NCBI GenBank assembly: GCA_017893485.1
Contig: CM030360.1
Location: forward strand, 143,910,697-143,974,696
Direction: 5' to 3'
DNA: 64,000 nucleotides
Source of the DNA: Hemerocallis citrina
Lineage: Eukaryota > Streptophyta > Magnoliopsida > Asparagales > Asphodelaceae
Shown here piece by piece: positions 1 through 12,221 of the stretch; the first letter of the stretch is position 1, and every line of letters starts with the position of its first letter. The notes under the pieces are model-generated. The model ran no database searches, was not told the DNA's origin, and saw only the letters and a list, made by a program, of their open reading frames with translations. Made by a program: the position numbers and the translations under genes.

Positions 1-513
1 GAATTAAAAAAAAAAAGAACGGAGGAAAGTCTACTTACATGATACCGTTGATAGCGAGACTCTTTGATATACAGGGAGAGCTCTTCATGATATCATAGAT
101 TTGAGATTTTCCCAATACAAATGTGAAGAATGGATAAGAAGAATGAATTTCAAGAAATTAAGGTTATAGGAAAATTAGTAGAGAGTTAAAAAAATTGCAA
201 CTTGTAACCCGAAAGAGAACCGGCCGACCGCAAAACCACTCAGTCAAAAATTTTCCAGAGAGCAAACCGGTCGACCGCACTCCTATTTCAAAAACACAAT
301 GAATCAAAGAGGGTGAACCGATCGACCGTTTATCTTGTAAAGACCAAAACACATAAAAAGAGGATGAGCTGGTCGACCGGAAATACTGAAAGTCAATATT
401 TTGAAAGTAGAGTATAAAAAAATTACCCGGGAATAAACCGGTCAACTGTGCAGTCGACCGTACACCCTCACAGGCGTACTGTCGCCCGTCCAGTCGACCA
501 AAATAAAATTTCA
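1..513 (-). other. 3' non-coding region of the SIRE-type element
   Basis: This stretch lies downstream of the RNase H end on the minus strand, where some SIRE elements carry an env-like gene. A 116-residue open frame (164-514) exists, but it reads across a series of short palindromes of the type CGGTCGACCG (about seven copies between 215 and 500) and shows no recognisable domain, so I do not call it a gene. No LTR or polypurine tract is evident before the window ends. Confidence 0.5.
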
Positions 514-2141
514 AGCTGAGATATCAATAACATTTAGTTCTCCTTTCAAAAAATGAAATCGTTTTTCATCTAAAGGTTTGGTAAAAATATCAGCAAGTTG
601 CGAATAAACATATTCAAGAATAATATCTCCCTTTTGAAAATGGACTTTAAAAAAGTGATACCGAATATCAATGTGTTTAGTGCGACTGTGTTGATCATAG
701 TTCTTTGTCATATGAACAGTACTAGTGTTATCACATTTAATTGGAATGTGATAAAAAAAATACCTTGTAGTCCTCTAGAGTGTGTTTCATCCATAGTACC
801 TGCGCAGCAAGATCCTGCGGCAATATATTCAGCTTCGGCAGTTGAGAGAGTTACAAAATCTTGCTTCTTGGATGCCTATGAGATAAGACAGTTGCCCAAG
901 AAGTGACATGTGCCGCTAGTGTTTTTTCTGTCTGTTAAGCTACCGACATAATCTGCATCAGAAAATCCTACAAGAAAAAATTTTCTATTTTTCGGGTACC
1001 AAACTCCAGTATTTAGTGTGCCTTTGAGGTATCAAATGATACGCTTAACGACAACCAAATGCGATTCTTTGGGACACGATTGGAAACGTGCATATAAACA
1101 AACACTAAACATAATATCTGAACGAGATGCAGTAATATAAAGTAACCTACCAATCATACCTCGATAAGTAGAAATATCAACATTGTTACCAGATTCATCT
1201 TTTCAAAGCTTAGTAGTAGTGGCCATAGGTATTTTGTAAGCATTTGCATTTTCAAGTCCGAACTATTTTACTAGTTCCTTTGCGTATTTGGATTGATTTA
1301 TAAAGATGTCATCCTTTCTTTGGTGTATTTGAAGCCCAAGAAAATAAGTTAGTTCTCCCATCATACTTATTTCGAACTCGTCCTGCATTTGCTTTGAGAA
1401 TTCCTTGCGAAGATTTTCATTAGTAAATCCAAATATAATATCATCAACATAAATTTGAACGATTAAAATATCTTTAGAAACATGTTTTATAAATAGTGTA
1501 GTGTCTACTTTTCCTTTAGAAAAACCTATGTGAAGTAGAAATGAACTTAGTCATTCATACCAAGCACGAGGAGCTTGCTTCAAACCATACAATTTTTTAT
1601 CAAGATGAAATACGTGGTTTGGGTGTGTGGGATCAATGAATCCCGGTGGTTGTACAATATAAACTTCTTCCAAAATAAAACCATTTAAAAATGCACTTTT
1701 AACATCTATTTGAAAGAGAGTAAAATTCATATAAGCAGCAAATGCAAGAAAGATACTAATGGCTTCAAGCCGTGCAACAGGTGCAAAAGTTTTATCAAAA
1801 TCTACACCTTCTTATTGGTTATAACCTTGTGCAACAAGACAGGCCTTATTTCTAGTGATTGATCCGAATTTATCTAACTTGTTCCTAAACACCCACTTAG
1901 TTCCAAGTATAGTTCTATTGTGAGGTCTAGAAACAAGTCTCCATACTTCATTCCGTTCGAATTGATTAAGTTCTTCTTGCATTGCAATAATCCAGTCATT
2001 ATCTTGCAAGGCCTCCTTAATATTATTAGGTTCAAGTATAGAAACGAAAGCGGAAAAACACATGAAATTTTGAGCTTGTGTGCGAGTGGTTACCCCTTTT
2101 GACATATCGCTTCGTATAAGAGTTGGTGGATGGCTAGACAT
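514..2141 (-). pseudogene. copia reverse transcriptase and RNase H, SIRE-type element
   Basis: The RT starts near 2141 with the copia hallmarks EVWRLVSRP and GTKWVFRNKLD. It continues in shifting frames through KLYGLKQAPRAWYE and the catalytic YVDDIIFG near 1450. RNase H follows with SDADYVGS, TAEAEYIA and the C-terminal LADIFTKPLDEKRF near 550. Reverse transcriptase copies element RNA into DNA and RNase H removes the RNA strand. Several in-frame stops interrupt the reading, for example after LVAQGYNQ at 1812 and after PRAWYE. It is part of one ancestral gag-pol polyprotein. Confidence 0.85.
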
Positions 2142-2318
2142 GATTTTCCATGCGGAATGCCTTTCACTTGTAGAAATTTAATGTTGTACATATTCATCTT
2201 CCATGACATCAATTTGTTGTGTAGCCATCTCTTCTATTTGTGATTTGGATGTATCTTCATCTTGATGAGATTTTTGATTTTAAGCATTCATATTTGGGTC
2301 TTCTTCAATGTGAACCTG

Positions 2319-3660
2319 TTACTTTTCAACCCGAACACCTGTCTCATCATCATCAACAACATGCAATATTTCTTTAGTGTAGGGATTAGTTTCATCAAAA
2401 ATAATATCAATGGATTCCTGAACTGTGCATCTTCTTTTATTAAATACACGATATGCTTTGCTACTAAGAGAATATTCTAAGAATACACCTTCATCACTTT
2501 TACGATCAAATTTTTCCAAATTATCGAGAGTATTTAAAATAAACACTTTACATCTTAAGACGTGAAAGTAACTTAAGTTGGGAATTTTGCCATAATATAG
2601 TTCAAAAGGAGTTTTCTCAAGATATTTTCTAAATGATTACCTGGTTAATTGTATAACATGCTGTATTGACAGCCTCTGCCCAAAATGATTTAGGTAAATC
2701 TTTTTCACTAAGCATGGTTCGGGCCATTTCTTGAAGAGATCGATTTTTCCTTTTAACAACCATTTTGTTTGGAAGTGCGAAGACAAGCGAACTCATATTT
2801 TATTCCCTTTTTTTTACAAAATGAGGTGAAGAGTTCGTTTTGAAATTCTCCACCATGATCACTACGAATAGTAACAATGGTGAGGCTTTTCTCATTTTTC
2901 ACTCTATGATAGAATTTTTGAAATACATACAATGTGTCATCTTTTTGTGGCAAAAAGAAAACCCAAGTAAATCTACTATAATCATCAATAATTACAAAGG
3001 CATATCGTGCACCTCCATTACTACGTGTCCGTCATAGTCCAAAAAGATCCATGTGCAAGAGTTCAAGGAGTTTAGAAGTTGATACCATTTTCTTAGGTTT
3101 GTGAGAACTTTTAGTTTGCTTACCGAATTGACACGACTCACACGGTTTATCTTTCTCAAATTTGATTTTAGGGATCCCTTTTACAAGCTCCTTGGTTACA
3201 AGTTTGTTGAGATTGGCCATGGCAATGTATCCAAGTCTTCGATGCCATAACCAACCATCCTCATTTCTTACGACAAAGCACCTCATATTTTTCTGTGCTA
3301 ATTCATTAGAATTTATAACATATACATTGTTACATCTGTTAACGAGAAGTAAACAAGATTTATTGCTATCTAGTACAGTGCATGTATTTTTGTCAAAAGT
3401 AACGGTGTAACCTTTATCACATAATTGTCTGACACTAATTAAATTATGTTTCAAACCTCTTACCAATAGAACATCCTCAATGGAGCATGAGGAACCAAAG
3501 TTTATTTTTCCTTTACCAATGGTTTGACCATTGCTATTACCTCCAAAGAAGATGTCCTTCCCTCTTTCCCTTGATAGTGATGAAAAGTATCTGATATCAC
3601 CTGTCATATGATTTGAGCATCCACTATCAAGGTACCACCGATCTTTAGTCTTGATACGCT
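2319..3660 (-). pseudogene. copia protease and integrase, SIRE-type element
   Basis: The aspartic protease signature LDSGCSNHMT is read near 3630-3600. The gag_pre-integrase zinc-binding region follows (WHRRLGY through CESCQFGK, near 3180-3130). The integrase core then gives MDLFG near 3040, SDHGGEF near 2850 and a damaged NG..E region near 2760 where the glutamate motif is lost to a frameshift. The C-terminal part (2546-2319) has RSDEGVFLEYSLSSKAYRVFN, a typical copia integrase tail. At least three frames are needed to follow it, so it is non-functional. Integrase would insert the DNA copy into the host chromosome. Confidence 0.85.
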
Positions 3661-5597
3661 GAGGTACCTACATCAAGATTAGTAGGTATAATTTTGCGTG
3701 CCCAAGTTTGTTTTGAACTTGTATTTACATACTTTCTTATCCACACAAAATTTGTATTCCTTTTTAATGAACAGTTATACGAAATATGTCCTAATCTATA
3801 ACAGTAATGATATGTGATACGACTATGTCATGAGTCATGCACACTTGCATGCTTTTGAGTTGGTTTATGATTATGTTGGTGATTGTGCAAGTGTGTATGA
3901 CATGATGATTTAAATTTTTGATGGTGTATTGGCTCTTCGTAACCAAACCCTCAATTATCATGATAGGATCTTGAATTTTTTGTAATAAGGTAACTAGGCC
4001 CTTCATATTTGTCCACAATTTTTTCAAGCTCGGTTACTCTTTTACATAGTCTTTTTCTAATCATCTCATCGTCTTTCGTATTCCAACGAAGAGTGTCTAG
4101 TGTAGCATCAAGAATCCTACTTTGTTCAAGAGTTTCATTACATCCTTCCACTACCTCATCAAATTTTCTTTTGCATTCTTTTAAATCATCTGTGAGTTTG
4201 GCGATATAAACACGTTTTTCATGAATTTCTCTTAAGTGATCATCATGTGTTTCTAAGGACTCTCGAATTTGTTATTTTAAAAGTTCATTTTTCTCTAGCA
4301 ATACATCATGATCTTTGTAAATGACTCAAAATTTTCCAAGTTCAAAGCATTCTTATTTTTCAGTTTTTGATTTTTTTCAATACAAGAGTCATGTGTTTCA
4401 TTTGGAATTTGTTTATATTGCCTAAGTTCACGACTTAGTTTCTTAGCATAGTCTTTTAAACCATTACACATGTCTACTAGCTCAGCATAAGTGGGTTTTT
4501 CGATTACCTCTTCTTGAGATGGTGATTGCAGCTCACCATTCCCAAGAACCATGAAGACGACGTCATCATAGCCTTGCTCTACCTCACTTGAATCAGAGTC
4601 TAACCATGTCGCTTTCAGTACCTTCTTTTTCAGACCTGGGTTTGAGCAGTAGTAGTCCCTCTTCCTATCTTGTGATACAGGACAGTTTGCACGGATGTGC
4701 CCGGACTTCTTGAACTTATAGCACATGTCATCTTTATCTTTCTCCCTTTCTCCTTGGTACCTGCATATTTTTTATGTTTGAGGTACTTATGAAATTTCTT
4801 GGTCAACAATGCAATGTCCTCGTCTGATTCCTCACGGTCTGAATCTGTTTTTGATGGTCGAGATTTTTCTGCTTTTAGTGCAATGGTTTTCTCTTCAGTT
4901 TTTGGTTCAATCCCGATGTTTTGTCTGTATCTTTTGGTTTCCTTCATTTCCATCTCGTATGGCTTCAACTTCCCTTGGAATGTGTAGTAGTCGAATCCCT
5001 TCTCTTCAAGGGTTTTCCTCATTGCAGCAGCCTTTACATCCCACTCTGGCGTGAGACAGCTTATGAGTTTTCCGATCTTACGGTCATCATCCAATCCCTT
5101 ACCTAAGCTCTCAAGTTCGTGGGCAATGATATCGAAACGGACAAGCATTTGATCCACATTTTCCCTGGCAACATGCGAAACACATCAAACTTATAAAAAT
5201 ATAAATTAACTTTAGCTTTTACCTCAGAAGCGGTTTCCTTATGCCGCTTCAGAATGTTGTTCCAAATCTCGTATGCTGGCTTACAGTTTTGCCCGCATCG
5301 CATTAGTTCTTCGTTATTCAACCCTGCATAGAGAGCCGTCATGGCTTTGGAATTTGCTGTCTTGAGAGCCAGCTCCGCTTTTGTGAAAGTTGTCTTTCTG
5401 TCGCTGACTGGAATATCTGTTTTATTGATGCACACATTCCATACTTCTTCTCCAAGCATCTGTAGAAAATGAGACGTTCGAACTTTCTAAACATCATAGC
5501 ATTTTCCATCAAAAAATGGTGAGCATGTGAGACTTGACCCATTGGAAACGAATGGCTCCGATGAGTACAAGTTTTCGGGAGGAGGGATTTCGGCCAT
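3661..5597 (-). pseudogene. copia gag (UBN2-type) of the SIRE-type element
   Basis: The start codon at 5597 sits about 40 bases downstream of the primer-binding site. The reading begins MAEIPPPENLY and continues with the UBN2 gag fold (AMTALYAGLNNEELMR, CKPAYEIWN, then KLISCLTPEWDVKAAAMRKT). A zinc knuckle appears as CYKFKKSGHIRANC near 4720, with its second cysteine changed to phenylalanine or shifted. A stop interrupts FFDGKCYDV early and frames change near 5470, 5160 and 4700. A coiled-coil-like stretch follows toward 3950. Gag forms the virus-like particle that packages element RNA. Confidence 0.8.
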
Positions 5598-5635
5598 TGG
5601 CCCTTTTGCTTAAGATTTTAAGCTTTTGATAAGCA

Positions 5636-5651
5636 CCTCGCTCTGATACCA
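5636..5651 (-). promoter_or_regulatory. primer-binding site, initiator tRNA-Met
   Basis: Read on the minus strand this is TGGTATCAGAGCGAGG. The first 12 bases match the usual tRNA-iMet primer-binding site of plant copia elements. It lies two bases inside the LTR end at 5653 and fixes the orientation of the element. Confidence 0.85.
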
Positions 5652-6229
5652 CTGTAAATCACCCTGGGGGGGTGAATAGGGTGATTGTGCAGAATAAAAA
5701 AAATTTAAAATAAAGTGCAGAGTAAATAAAAAGATTTAAGAAGAGTAAACGCAGATAGCACAAGTGACGCAGCGATGTAACGTAGTTTGACCCCCAGGTC
5801 TACGTCCACACCTCCTACTTGTAGCAATTCTCCACCACAAACGTTCCACTATACTCAAAATCCTTACACAGTGATTCTCGGATTCAAGCCGAGATACCTG
5901 TTACACCCACAGGACTTCTAACACAAGTCCCGTCAATCTCACCGAAATGGAAGAAAAGAAAAACTCAAGATCCTAAATGATCCTGACTGAAGAATACAAA
6001 ACTTATCATACACACACTCGGATTGATTATTGAAAGATTAGTTCAGAAGATTTTTCTCAGAAGTAATAAGTGAGGAATACTCAGTGGGTTCAGCCAATTA
6101 AATAGACTGGGAAGTGTATCGATCAAATTTGGAAACGATACATTCCGAAAATGTGAACAGCACAAAGTGCGGTCGACCGCAATCTTCGTGCAGTCGACCG
6201 TTCATCTCTCTGATGTAAAGTAGAGAGAT

Positions 6230-6234
6230 GAAGG
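6230..6234. repeat. target-site duplication GAAGG, left copy
   Basis: GAAGG directly precedes the TGTAGAACCCC terminus. The identical right copy is at 9903-9907, directly after GCGCTACA. Confidence 0.85.
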
Positions 6235-7022
6235 TGTAGAACCCCGTATTTTCAAATATTATTTTAAATATTTGAAAATGAATTAAAATGATTTTCTGGA
6301 GATTTAATAAATATTTCCTAAAGGATTTATCTTTTTACACGTGCGAAACACGTGCAAATATTTTTGGTGTAAATAATCAATTTTATATTTTAGTAAATTC
6401 TCCTAATTATAATGGAGTACATTCTAAAATTTGGGATTTTTCTGAGTAGAGAAACTATTTTTATAAATACCTCGAAAGGGAGGGGCTTTTATGTAAAAAG
6501 TCGTTTGGATCTTAAATAAATTATGAAAATTCGTTTTTACTGATATTTTGGTTCTCCATGGTTATCATTTGAATTTAAATATATTTAGATTTTATTTAAA
6601 GTCGATTTGGTGAAGATTTAGTCAAAAAGGGTGTTTTTGCAAATATGGAATTCATGTAGAATTTTGTGCAAATGTTTTCTGGAAAGGAAAAGTCAAATAT
6701 TTTGATTGGAAAATATAATATATATTATTGGATATTATTTCTGATTTTTTTGGATTTTTATGAATATTTTATGATATGTTTGCAAATATTACAAAAGGGA
6801 GGGCTTTTGTGCAAAATCGCCACCCTGAGTTGTAAACCCGAATTTTCCTTGTTTACTGGGCTGCCCTGGATTGTTGGACAACTCAGTGATAAAATATTTG
6901 ATTTGGTTTTGATTTAGTTAATCTATATTAACTAAGAAAAGGGTTATATATGTAAGTTTATATTTTGGGAGGACTAATTTGCAAATGTATTTCTAAAACC
7001 CTAAATCTTTACTTCCGACCTG

Positions 7023-7030
7023 TATAAAAG
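7023..7030 (+). promoter_or_regulatory. candidate TATA box of the long LTR
   Basis: TATAAAAG occurs about 790 bases into the solo-LTR-like element, in the plus orientation, with a G+C richer, transcript-like stretch just downstream. This suggests that the LTR reads left to right. Confidence 0.5.
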
Positions 7031-7654
7031 AGAGTGTGCAGCCGTCTTTCGTTGCACAACTCAAGTTTCATGATATTATTAATTTCTTGGTGATTGAAGA
7101 GGAGGATTTTGGATCTCACAAAAGAGGGGCTTTCTTGTTGGATCTCTTCATTTCTAAGGTGAGTGATATGAACTTTGTTTTGTGGTTTGATTTATGTGAA
7201 CGATTGTTTTGTTGTTTGTTTGACATGTTTGTTGATTTAGTGTATTTCGTATGAGAATGATGCGATGGTTATTGTTGTATTATGTATGTGAAATCTATGA
7301 ACGTTTAGTAGATCTTAATTGATGAATTCTTTATTGCTTGAAAACATGTTTAAGATTTGAGTATGGTTATGATAATAAGGGATCGGATGGATGAATATCT
7401 GGATCTCGTGAATACAAATCAGATTTGGTTTTGAGTTGTGAAAGATATTGAGTATTGAGAAATCCTAATGAAAGAATTAGGAGTTAAGAACATGAAAATT
7501 TAGTTTTGAGATATTGGTTAATTTGAGAAAATGTTTCCAAACTGAGGATACGTTGAGATTGTTGTTTTATTTGAGTACAAATTATTTTAGTAAACAATGA
7601 TTGCTTTGGAAAACCCTAATTTTGATTACCATATACAACCAAAACTAGGCAGTC

Positions 7655-8250
7655 TGTAGGCCGACAGTCGACTGACAGACCTTTCAGTCGACTGGTATGA
7701 CCCGGCTGCTAGATCTTTAGTTTTCTTGAAAATCCATTCTGGACAGTCGACTTAGACCCTTTTCAGTCGACTGGCACACTTAGAATTTATTTTTCAAAGT
7801 TATCGTAGAATTTTCTCTGGTAAGTCGACTTATGACTTTTTAAGTCGACTTATAATCTCTTTTAAGTCGACTTATGACTTTGCAAGTCGACTTATAACAC
7901 TTAGAATATTTCTTAAAGATTTCTGGAAGTTCTCTCTGGTAAGTCGACTTATGTTTTTGTAAGTCAACTTATGATCTGGTAAGTCGACTTATGTTTTTGT
8001 AAATCAACTTATGATCTGGTAAGTCGACTTATGTTTTTATAAGTCAACTTATAATCTGGTAAGTCGACTTATGATTTTTATAAGTCAACTTATAATACTT
8101 AACTTATTTTCTTAAAATTACTGGATTTCTCTCTGGACAGTCGACTGGTGAGTTTTGCAGTCGACTGTAGACACTTAGATCTTACTTCTTAAAGATGTTA
8201 GTTTTCACTCTGGACAGTCGACTGGTGACCTTTTGCAGTCGAATGGTACT
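7655..8250. repeat. array of about 20 GTCGAC-centred palindromes
   Basis: About twenty short palindromes spaced 20 to 60 bases apart include CAGTCGACTG, AAGTCGACTT and a few decayed forms such as AAGTCAACTT. They switch in blocks: CAGTCGACTG at both edges and AAGTCGACTT, usually followed by AT, in the middle. The outer bases change together so that the ten-base palindrome is usually kept. No open frame explains this. Confidence 0.85.
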
Positions 8251-8610
8251 GATACTTTTCTAAGGTGTTTTGATGTTCTTTAAACGACTATTTCTTTAAA
8301 TGTTTTGGGTCTATAACCTACCCTTATAAATATTATTCTTCTACAGAACATACGCTTTCAATATATATTATGGTTGGATTTGGATTATGGAATCTATTAA
8401 AGACTTGAGTTTTGTTGAGTGGAGAGATTTCTCCTTTGATCATTTGACGATGGAATAGTGAGTTATGATCACATTGAGGTCTCTAGGAGTTGAGTGGGAG
8501 TCCTGCGAACCAGCAGATTACACTAACTCTAGAGATAAGGATTTTGGTGTATTTGATAAAAATCGACGTAAGTATAGACTCATGATTTGTTAGTCCAACT
8601 AGAGGGTATT

Positions 8611-9212
8611 TAGGTGTTCGCGTGTCGAGGGTCTACGGGCCTATTCACGGAGCATGCAGGATGCATTTGCGTGTCGAGGGTCGGCAGACCTATTCACGGA
8701 ATGTATCGGGTGTATCTGCACGTCGAGGGTCTTGAAGGCCTATTCGTGGGGTACATAATATTTAGGTGTTCGCGTGTTGAGGGTCTACGGGCCTATTCAC
8801 GGAGCATGCAGGGTGCATTTGCGTGTCGAGGGTCGGCAGACCTATTCACGGAATGTATCGGGTGTATCTGCACGTCGAGGGGTCTTGAAGACCTATTCGT
8901 GGGGTACATAATATTTAGGTGTTCGCGTGTCGAGGGTCTACGGGCCTATTCACGGAGCATGCAAGGTGCATTTGCATGTCGAGGGTCGGCAGACCTATTC
9001 ACGGAATGTATCGGGTGTATCTGCACGTCGAGGGTCTTGAAGGCCTATTCGTGGGGTACATAATATTCAGGTGTTCGCGTGACGAGGGTCTACAGGCCTA
9101 TTCATGGAGCATGCAGGGTACATTTGCATGTCGAGGGTCGGCAGACCTATTCACGGAATGTATTGGGTGTATCTGCACGTCGAGGGTTTTGCAAGCCTAT
9201 TCGTGGGATACA
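8611..9212. repeat. 152-base tandem repeat, four copies with a threefold internal repeat
   Basis: Copies start at 8611, 8763, 8916 and 9068, giving periods of 152, 153 and 152 bases. Each copy holds three related subunits of about 50 bases built on CGTGTCGAGGGTC followed by CCTATTCACGGA or a close variant. A further single subunit lies near 9265. The array is therefore a small higher-order repeat inside an LTR. Open frames of up to 149 residues across it are by-products of the repeat length being near a multiple of three. Confidence 0.85.
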
Positions 9213-10301
9213 CAGCAGGGAGATGATTCTCTGGTTGTTGTTATTGAGTTATCTTACATGATGCTTGCGTATCGAGGGCGGTGACGCCTATTCGCGGAGT
9301 ATTCTGAATCTTGTTTCCCATCACCGTAGTGGGGTTAATTGCATATGGAATTGTGTTTTCTTGACTTGGTTTTATGCTTGTGTTTTTTCAGTTTTCCTAC
9401 ACTTGGCACTTAGTCTAGTTTCACTTGTTGTTTTCATTCCATGATGTTTTCATGCTTCACATCTTTGTTATTTCTCATTCATTTATCCTTGTGGTTAATA
9501 CATGCTGTTTATGACCTTATGTTTTATGATTTAATTACGTTTTTATATCACTCACACCATTTATGGCTGACCCCTTTAGTTTCGGGGTTAGGGATCATCT
9601 CTAGCTTCATGTGTTACAGGTTGTTGCTTAGAGTTTGGAGGCTTGGATGCTTGAGTTAGTTTTGGAGATAAACTGATGTAATAGAGCTTTGTGTAAAAAT
9701 TTGTAAAAAGAAGTGTTTTGAAAAGAAAGTTGTAATTCAAGGTGTTTGTAGTTCCGCTGTGTTTGAAATAGATTGTTGTAATGAAAGTTTGGAATAAAAT
9801 TATTTGTGTTTTTTGGGCTATGTGTACTATTACATTGAAGATGATGCTGGGATTGTGCCACGTATTTTCTAAGTTATTATATTAGAAATTCGGGGCGCTA
9901 CAGAAGGGTCGACTGCTTCTTACGCAACTGAGAGTTGCAGTCGACTACGATGCGGTCGACCGTCATGAGGTGCAGTCGACCGGTATCGAACTGAATCCAC
10001 TTTATATTCTTACCAAAAAGACTAATCAATCAATCAATCAATTTTACTCGGATTTAAATCTCACAAATATAGAATGATAGCAGCTGGTCTTCATAGCTTT
10101 CTTAGACATTAATCAGTCAACTTTTCTTTTTGAATATCTTCTTCTTTTGCTTGATTTCTCAATATTTCTTTATTACTTTCCTTCTTTGAATATTCTTGAA
10201 TCTCTTATGAATATTATTTGATCCTGAAAATCTGAATAACTCAATTCAAACTTATTATTATTTATAGACACGTTTTGTGCACATCAAACTAGGAATCAAC
10301 A

Positions 10302-12221
10302 GTTTGTGCCGTCGTTGAAACGGCCAGCATTGAGATGTCGATCAGTAAGAAGTCTGGAATTGAGAAAACTTTCCAAACAACTAAGTTCCATTAGTCATGA
10401 GAGGTGGCTTGCGCTCATAGGGGGATTGAAAAGGCATTGGAAAGACAATATGGCTTTACTACACTATTAAAGTAATGAGTTGGTGGCAGCAGTTACCCAT
10501 CCTCTTGTTTAAATTTGTCTTTCTTGTCTAGTTGGCTCTTGTCTTCTTAGTGACTTTGGGATTTTGATTTCAAATTTTAGTCACTAGGCTCAAGTATTAT
10601 TAAGCAGTTCCCTAATCTAACCTAATGATATCTCTTTGGACTTGCTCAGAGCCTCAGATGAGCAAAGTGTTAGGTGCACACTAGTTTGAGAGTGTGGGAT
10701 ACTAGAGTTGGGAGGATCTTCCAAAGTTGGATGTCGTGTCCCTAAATTTTATTTTTGTGACCTAGCCTCAAGGTTATTGAGGCATGACTCTATTTTGTAT
10801 TTCATTTTGTTCCTAGTCTTTTCGGATATTCGAGCCATTTTTTCTAAAATTTTAGAATTTTTTTTATTATTTTTTCTTTAATGTAACATAATGGCTGTCA
10901 CTGGCGAAGGCAAATATGGCCCAGGCCGCTCACCCTGAAATTGGCCAGCCCCCTTATATAGGTCCAAACTCAAAAATTTTTGCTCCCCCTGAACTTGGCC
11001 CAAATGCTCTACCGCTCCTCTTTCGGCCCAAGCTCAAGTCACACGGATACACCCACTCCTCTTCTTCATCTGTTCCGCTTCTTCTTAACTTTTTTTTTTC
11101 AAACGCCTCCCGTCCTCCGAAACCCTAACTCTCAATCTAATTATCCAAGCCCTCAAATCCAAACCTCCACATCTTCTCTACTCCTCCATTATTCTAGCTC
11201 CCATCTGTGACGCACCGACTCCGACTCACGTTCTCCTCCGAATTCGCAAACCCTAGCTCTCATTCTCAATCCAAACCCCCAATTTCAAATCTTTTCTCAC
11301 CTTCTCAATCATCTCAACCCAACTATTCTCATCTTCACTACTCTTCCCAAGTCCCAAATCCCAATATGGAATCTGCGATGGTGAATCATGTTCTCCTTCG
11401 AGCTGTTTGATGAAATTCTTGGATGAGAATCTACAGTTTTTGCAAGAAGCCTGAACTCTTACAGGTAATATCGGGCAAACGTGTTTAATTTCGTGTATAA
11501 GTTTAGATTATTTTGAAAAGCATGGTTTGCTGTAATCTGATTTTTTGGCTTGGCCAAGTAGGTTAATTGCTTGCTATTTGGGTTTAGTAAATTTCTGCAT
11601 GTTAACATCACAAGCTCTAAGTAGTGGAGTGACATAATTATATCTTAACCATTAGACTAACAATTAACAAATGTGTTCATGCTTGCTAGTTTATTGAAGA
11701 AAACTTGAAATGTTAAGATTCTTATGTAACTATAGTTGAAGAATTTAATGATGATAGCATGATCTGAAGTTTGGTTTGTTGGCTAGTGATCATGGTGATC
11801 ATACCATCGATTTGCATTTACATTGACTTGAACTGAAATTGAAATGAAGCTGATGCAAAGGCATCTGGATTGAAGACTATGAATCATGGAAGGGAGATGC
11901 TTCCTGGTTCACTGGTTGAATATGTGGAAGGGGATTTCGTTGTATAATTGGGAATGGTGGAATTGGAACATGACTACTTCAGTTCAACTAACTAGCGAAA
12001 CCAATTGGAGGGGAATATAACTCGGATCAGTAAACAATTGTTTTAAAAACCAAGATTAATAGGAACAAGGATCACATTGGTACGTGAACAAAAATGGCAC
12101 CATGGATTAATATGCATCTTGTTAATTATTGATGTACTTTGATTATGGCTAGTGATTTACTATATAAAGAACCTTATCAAGAGAAAAAAGTGCCTTACAA
12201 GTTTTCACTGTTTATGCAGAT
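10302..12221. other. non-element DNA, no confirmed gene
   Basis: No domain is recognised here. Three C+T-rich open frames at 10916-11410 lack known motifs, and one is followed by a possible splice donor (ACAG then GTAATATC near 11465). A short frame near 11852-11945 reads ADAKASGLKTMNHGREM and then stops. It may be an exon relic but I cannot assign it. The stretch is probably old host sequence next to the ERO1-like relic. Confidence 0.4.

Larger units (their letters stand above)
6235..9902. mobile_element. solo-LTR-like insertion, probably chromoviral (Tekay-type) Ty3/gypsy
   Basis: The element starts TGTAGAACCCCG and ends CGGGGCGCTACA, forming imperfect terminal inverted repeats with TG..CA ends, and is flanked by perfect GAAGG duplications at 6230-6234 and 9903-9907. 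It holds no gag or pol, a TATA box at 7023, an array of GTCGAC palindromes, a 152-base tandem array and an A-rich polyadenylation-like tail region. The size of 3668 bases is large for a solo LTR but fits the long LTRs of Tekay/Del chromoviruses. A LARD-type element without visible internal LTRs is the alternative. Insertion into a SIRE LTR dates it as younger than that element. Confidence 0.75.
1..10301 (-). mobile_element. SIRE-type Ty1/copia retrotransposon, decayed, left end outside the window
   Basis: A minus-strand copia element reads, in sense order, LTR (10301 to 5653), tRNA-Met primer site, gag, protease, integrase, RT and RNase H (ending near 514), then about 500 bases of 3' non-coding DNA that runs off the window. 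The domain order PR-INT-RT-RH defines Ty1/copia. The LTR of about 976 bases (excluding a nested insertion), the long gag and the spacer after RNase H suggest the SIRE/Maximus lineage. The 3' LTR is not visible. The coding region carries many stops and frameshifts, so it cannot make its own proteins. Lineage is an inference from structure and motifs. Confidence 0.85.
5653..10301 (-). repeat. 5' LTR of the SIRE-type element, split by a nested insertion
   Basis: In sense the LTR begins TGTTGATTCCTAG at 10301 and ends GGTGATTTACA at 5653, giving TGT..ACA termini. The two LTR parts (5653-6234 and 9908-10301) sum to about 976 bases once the 3.67-kb insertion and one target duplication are removed. 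Palindromes of the form CGGTCGACCG flank the insertion point on both sides (6171-6200 and 9906-9985), and the interrupted array reads continuously across the join. Confidence 0.85.

Noticed and set aside
164..514. 116-residue frame in the env-like position of the SIRE-type element
   Set aside because: It reads across GTCGAC-type palindromes, has no signal peptide or recognisable domain, and no support as an env gene.
8611..9212. Possible CRISPR-like array
   Set aside because: The whole unit is repeated without unique spacers, and the sequence is a plant LTR.
8614..9284. Cys-rich repeated open frames of 121-149 residues
   Set aside because: They exist because the 152-base tandem repeat is nearly a multiple of three. 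Frames shift between units and there is no gene context.
10916..11410. Three short overlapping C+T-rich frames
   Set aside because: Low-complexity composition, no domain, no consistent splice structure.
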